From positions 62,001 through 126,000 of the forward strand of contig MTMI02000003.1 in the NCBI GenBank assembly GCA_002011165.2: a stretch of 64,000 nt of DNA. Direction: 5' to 3'. The number at the start of each line of letters is the position of its first letter. The first letter of the stretch is position 1. A program made the position numbers and the translations under genes. Below are positions 61,504 through 64,000 of the stretch, piece after piece. Below the pieces are notes generated by a model. It saw nothing but the letters and a program-made list of their open reading frames with translations, ran no database searches and was not told the DNA's origin. Source of the DNA: Candidatus Mnemosynella biddleae (GTDB lineage: Archaea; Halobacteriota; Archaeoglobi; Mnemosynellales; Mnemosynellaceae).

Positions 61504-62421
61504 ATGAAGTTCATTACGACTGTTGTAGGAAGCTATCCGACGCACAAGCTGAAGAATGAGGAGGATGTGGATCCATTTAGAAAAGCGATTGAAGAAGCGG
61601 TAAGAGATCAAATAGAGGCAGGAGTTCAACTTATTTCAGATGGACAAGTCAGAGGAGATATGATAACGCTCTTCGCCCGAAAAATTCCGGGTTATAAGAT
61701 TGAGAGGAGACCAGTGGTTGTTGATAGAATTTACCCTCCAAAAGAGGGGATTACAGTTGAGGATTATCTTCTCACGAAAGAACTTGCTGGTGATAAAGCT
61801 GACGTTAAAGGAATCATCACCGGTCCCTTCACGATGGCTCTCGGAAGTGGAGTATCAAGAGAGTCACCTTATAGGAACATCATGGATCCAGAGCTGATTT
61901 TTGATTTAGCCAGAGTTCAGGCTGAAGAGGCCAAAGCTTTAACCAGAGCTGGAGCCGAGGTCATACAGATAGATGAGCCGGCGTTCTCCTTAGGGGTTGA
62001 TCTTGAGCTTGGAAGAGAGGCTGTTGAGATGATTGCAGAGAACATAAAGGTTCCAACCCTTCATGTGTGTGGTGATGTTGCCCATATTTTCGAGAAGCTC
62101 CTCGAGATAGATGTCTCCATTTTAGATCATGAGTTCACAAACACGAGGAATTTGGATGTGATTGAGAGGGAGATGATTGAGCCTTATGATATAAGGATCG
62201 GATACGGATGTGTAAACACTAAATTGAATGAGGTGGAGAGTGTTGAAGTGATTGAAAAGAGAATAGTTGAAGCGGTGAAGAAACTCGGAGCTGAGAATAT
62301 CTGGATTGATCCTGATTGCGGATTGAGACTTCTCTCTAGAGAAGTTGCAAAGAAAAAACTTGAGAATATGGTAATAGCTTCAAAGAATGTTGCTAAAATG
62401 ATTGAGGAGGGTGAACTGTGA
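61504..62421 (+). CDS. Core methionine synthase (MetE C-domain, methylcobamide-dependent type)
   Basis: The protein has 305 residues. It starts MKFITTVVGSYPT and has the zinc-ligand motifs LHVCGDVAH and DPDCGLRLLS, with IQIDEPAFS near residue 156. It lacks the N-terminal folate half of bacterial MetE. Archaeal forms take the methyl group from a corrinoid (methylcobalamin or a corrinoid protein) and give it to homocysteine. The upstream open frame to 61447 has no homology; the ATG at 61504 has GAGGAGA before it. It is coupled to the next gene (four-base overlap). Confidence 0.9.
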   Translation: MKFITTVVGSYPTHKLKNEEDVDPFRKAIEEAVRDQIEAGVQLISDGQVRGDMITLFARKIPGYKIERRPVVVDRIYPPKEGITVEDYLLTKELAGDKADVKGIITGPFTMALGSGVSRESPYRNIMDPELIFDLARVQAEEAKALTRAGAEVIQIDEPAFSLGVDLELGREAVEMIAENIKVPTLHVCGDVAHIFEKLLEIDVSILDHEFTNTRNLDVIEREMIEPYDIRIGYGCVNTKLNEVESVEVIEKRIVEAVKKLGAENIWIDPDCGLRLLSREVAKKKLENMVIASKNVAKMIEEGEL

Positions 62422-63218
62422 GAGCTGAAATTGTGTTGAGCGGTGAGGAAGCCAAGAGAATCATAGCCAAAGGAATTGTCGCTTTAGAAGAGGTTAAAAG
62501 AGCTAAAGAGGATGGAATTGTCTTCGTTTCCAGAGGATCCACTAATGCATACATTCTCGAGGAACTGCTTGGAGAGGAGATCGAAAAGGAGAAATACGCC
62601 GTTGGGATGATTCTGAGAGACAGACTCTGTCTCAACAGAGAGATGATTGGAGAAGTGGCAATCATAAAAGGAGAGGTCATAAAGATGAGTGCCGACGAAG
62701 TCATCGAGAAGATGGACTCCGACGATGTCTTCATAAAAGGAGCAAGCGTCATAGACAGAAACTTCATTCCCGGAGTTCTTTTGGCTAATGAACGAGGGGG
62801 AGTGGTTGGAAAAACGCTTGGTTCGATTTACGCAAGAGGAGTTAACCTCATCATACCGGCTTCAGTCATGAAGTTTCTTCCAGTGGAGCTTAGAGATCTC
62901 GTGAGAGATTCTGGGATCACAAGAGTGGAGTACTCAACGGGAATTCCTGTTGGAATTTCCCCACTCTATGGAAGACTATTCACCGAAATTGATGCCTTTG
63001 AAGTTCTATTTGGAGTCAGAACTTTTCCACTCGGATTTTCCGATCTCGATGGAGCCTGTATTGCTTTTCTTCTTGAAGGAGAGGATGGGGACGTGAGAAG
63101 AGCAATAGATCTAATTAGAGAGATCAAAGGTGAAAAAAAGATGGAGTGGAGATCGAAAGAGTGCAAGAGCTGTAATGAGAAGACCTGCTTCTGGACTGGT
63201 GGAGAGAGACCTTATTGA
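62418..63218 (+). CDS. Conserved archaeal protein of unknown function, coupled to core MetE
   Basis: The protein has 266 residues. The N-terminal GIVFVSRGSTNAYILEELLG recalls the phosphosugar-binding loop of ribose-5-phosphate isomerase and DeoR-like folds. The middle has ERGGVVGKTLGSIYARGVN and IIPASVMKFLPVELRDLV. Three cysteines lie in CKSCNEKTCFW near the end. I do not recognise a named enzyme. It starts within the MetE stop (ATG/TGA overlap), so it probably serves methionine synthesis or the methyl donor. The resemblance to RpiA is by eye only. Confidence 0.72.
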   Translation: MRAEIVLSGEEAKRIIAKGIVALEEVKRAKEDGIVFVSRGSTNAYILEELLGEEIEKEKYAVGMILRDRLCLNREMIGEVAIIKGEVIKMSADEVIEKMDSDDVFIKGASVIDRNFIPGVLLANERGGVVGKTLGSIYARGVNLIIPASVMKFLPVELRDLVRDSGITRVEYSTGIPVGISPLYGRLFTEIDAFEVLFGVRTFPLGFSDLDGACIAFLLEGEDGDVRRAIDLIREIKGEKKMEWRSKECKSCNEKTCFWTGGERPY

Positions 63219-63434
63219 GCTAGTTTCGGCCTGTGCAGAGGTTTTCTGTCCAGGTCATTTTTCCTTTTTAATTCTTGTGTATTATCATCAAACGGGAAAT
63301 GTGATTATGGCAAAAAAACTCGTTTTAAAAAACAGATGACTCACAATGAAGATCCTAAAATGACAGAAAATTTCTAAAAAACGAGGAAAAAGAATTAAAA
63401 ATTTAAAAATTAGAGGATTGGTGGTTTTCTAGCT
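63219..63434. other. Intergenic, AT-rich, probable terminators
   Basis: No gene is supported here. T-rich runs follow the plus-strand gene (63259-63272). On the minus strand the sequence after the surface-protein stop (about 63380-63412) is rich in T, as in archaeal terminators. A short open frame at 63307-63339 (MAKKLVLKNR) is too small to support. Confidence 0.35.
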
Positions 63435-64000
63435 TCACTCCTTTCTCTGGCGAAGCACCAGATATGCAACTGCGAGGAGTCCAACAATTGCGAAGACTGC
63501 CTCGAAGCCAGGCTGTTTTGGCGTTGGTGTTGGTGTCGTCGGAGCTGGTGTAGTCGCAGTTGGCTTAACCTCTTCCTTAACTGTTAGAGTCTTACTGACT
63601 CCATCGACATCAATCGTGTAGGTTCCTGCCTGAGTCTTCGTTATCTCGAAGGTCAGTGTTGTGGACTCTCCTGGAGCGAGAGTGACTTCTTCCTGCATCG
63701 TTGCAACGCCGTTCACGGAGAGTGTGATCGTCTTGGTTCCCTCGGCAACTCCGAGGTTCTTGACTACTGCAGTCACGGTTGCAGTCTCGCCAACCTTCAC
63801 AGATGCTGGTGAGACGTCCACAGACATTACCTGAATGTCCGCAACTGCTGGCTTGAGTTCAATTGTAACCTGATCAATGACGTCATCGGATGCATTCACG
63901 GAGGAGCTCTTGCCTGCCCAGCTGCTCCACTTATAGACAGCTTTGATAGTATATTCGCCTGCTGCTCTACCAGAAGTCTTCCAAGTCTTCTCGAATGCTC
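63435..64000 (-). CDS. PGF-CTERM surface protein with a CARDB-like domain (N-terminus outside window)
   Basis: The frame enters from the right edge and ends at 63435. The visible 188 residues include a CARDB/Ig-like domain (SVDVSPASVKVGETATVTAV, VNGVATMQEEVTLAPGE). A Thr/Pro-rich spacer (TATTPAPTTPTPTPKQ) and a PGF-type sorting signal (QPGFEAVFAIVGLLAVAYLV then basic RQRKE) follow. PGF-CTERM is the archaeosortase A signal, so the mature protein is lipid-anchored in the cell surface or S-layer. The Thr-rich spacer is probably glycosylated. The frame stays open to the window end (codons reading FEKTWKTSGRAAGEY). Confidence 0.85.
   Translation of the reverse strand, partial: AFEKTWKTSGRAAGEYTIKAVYKWSSWAGKSSSVNASDDVIDQVTIELKPAVADIQVMSVDVSPASVKVGETATVTAVVKNLGVAEGTKTITLSVNGVATMQEEVTLAPGESTTLTFEITKTQAGTYTIDVDGVSKTLTVKEEVKPTATTPAPTTPTPTPKQPGFEAVFAIVGLLAVAYLVLRQRKE

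Noticed and set aside
63307-63339. Short frame MAKKLVLKNR in the last intergenic region.
   Set aside because: Ten codons, no ribosome binding site and no conserved content.

Overview
The window is archaeal and most likely euryarchaeal, from a lineage related to methanogens or alkane oxidisers (Archaeoglobi, Methanosarcinia or Syntrophoarchaeia type). The evidence is a B-family DNA polymerase, an RFC large subunit, a histone, alpha-NAC, TrmI, KptA, RtcA, LonB, cupin-type phosphoglucose isomerase, tRNA genes with introns and no encoded CCA, TATA-box promoters placed for leaderless transcripts, and a C-terminal PGF-CTERM surface anchor. Two proteins of the methanogenesis-marker set (marker 2 and marker 11) are present, but no methyl-CoM reductase genes lie in the window. 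The HMG-CoA reductase is class II, a form known from Archaeoglobales and Thermoplasmatales. Coding strands are purine-rich with many AGA/AGG arginine codons, which would fit a thermophile. I cannot place the genus. No rRNA, CRISPR array, insertion sequence or prophage was seen.

Layout. 1-2.6 kb: metal handling (ArsR-type regulator, an HMA metallochaperone and a CopZ N-domain-like protein encoded separately, a NiCoT-like nickel/cobalt transporter, a frameshifted exported rhodanese). 2.7-7.9 kb: membrane acyltransferase, intron-containing tRNA-Tyr, short-chain dehydrogenase, a GlcD/GlcF-type D-2-hydroxyacid (D-lactate-like) dehydrogenase, and AzlCD export genes divergent from it. 8.1-10.9 kb: a four-gene 2-oxoacid (pyruvate) ferredoxin oxidoreductase operon in the order beta-alpha-gamma-delta. 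10.9-16.6 kb: TPR protein, histone, MFS transporter, an unusual ferredoxin, a broken Ldh2-type dehydrogenase, intron-containing tRNA-Met and pyrBI. 16.5-21.2 kb: a mevalonate-entry operon (HTH regulator, HMG-CoA synthase, thiolase, DUF35 protein, HMG-CoA reductase) preceded by an 18-bp palindrome. 21.3-34.1 kb: tRNA-Pro, S-adenosylhomocysteine salvage, PolB, HypF, LarA, PUA-NAC-TrmI, Nnr and MoaC, with two copies of a small helical protein family.

34.1-41.0 kb holds the most system-like locus: a secretion ATPase, a two-domain TadC/FlaJ-type membrane platform, a RecA/KaiC-like protein without its P-loop, and five consecutive small proteins with prepilin-like N-termini, nearly all with touching or overlapping ends. 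It looks like a type IV pilus-like or secretion assembly that may be co-transcribed with nnr and moaC. 41.0-44 kb: phosphoglucose isomerase, marker 2 and an RFC large subunit without a visible PIP box. 44-50.6 kb: a minus-strand operon lon-tldD-pmbA-SAM hydrolase-NMN adenylyltransferase-truA. 50.7-54.4 kb: PRPP synthetase, RtcA, KptA and a cysteine desulfurase. 54.4-57.8 kb: a 49-residue protein, a radical SAM enzyme, marker 11, a SWIM-domain protein and an apparent TrmO-dUTPase fusion. 57.7-61.4 kb, minus strand: AIR synthase-like protein, HisH and a PAPS-reductase-like protein carrying a ferredoxin tail. 61.5-63.2 kb: core methionine synthase with an unassigned partner. The right edge cuts a PGF-CTERM surface protein.

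How the genes connect: nickel runs through several of them (NiCoT importer, HypF for NiFe hydrogenase, the nickel-pincer enzyme LarA). LarA, GlcDF and the Por operon together could convert lactate to pyruvate and acetyl-CoA. Methyl-group metabolism is represented by SAH hydrolase with its deaminase, core MetE, SAM hydrolase and the SAM-dependent enzymes.
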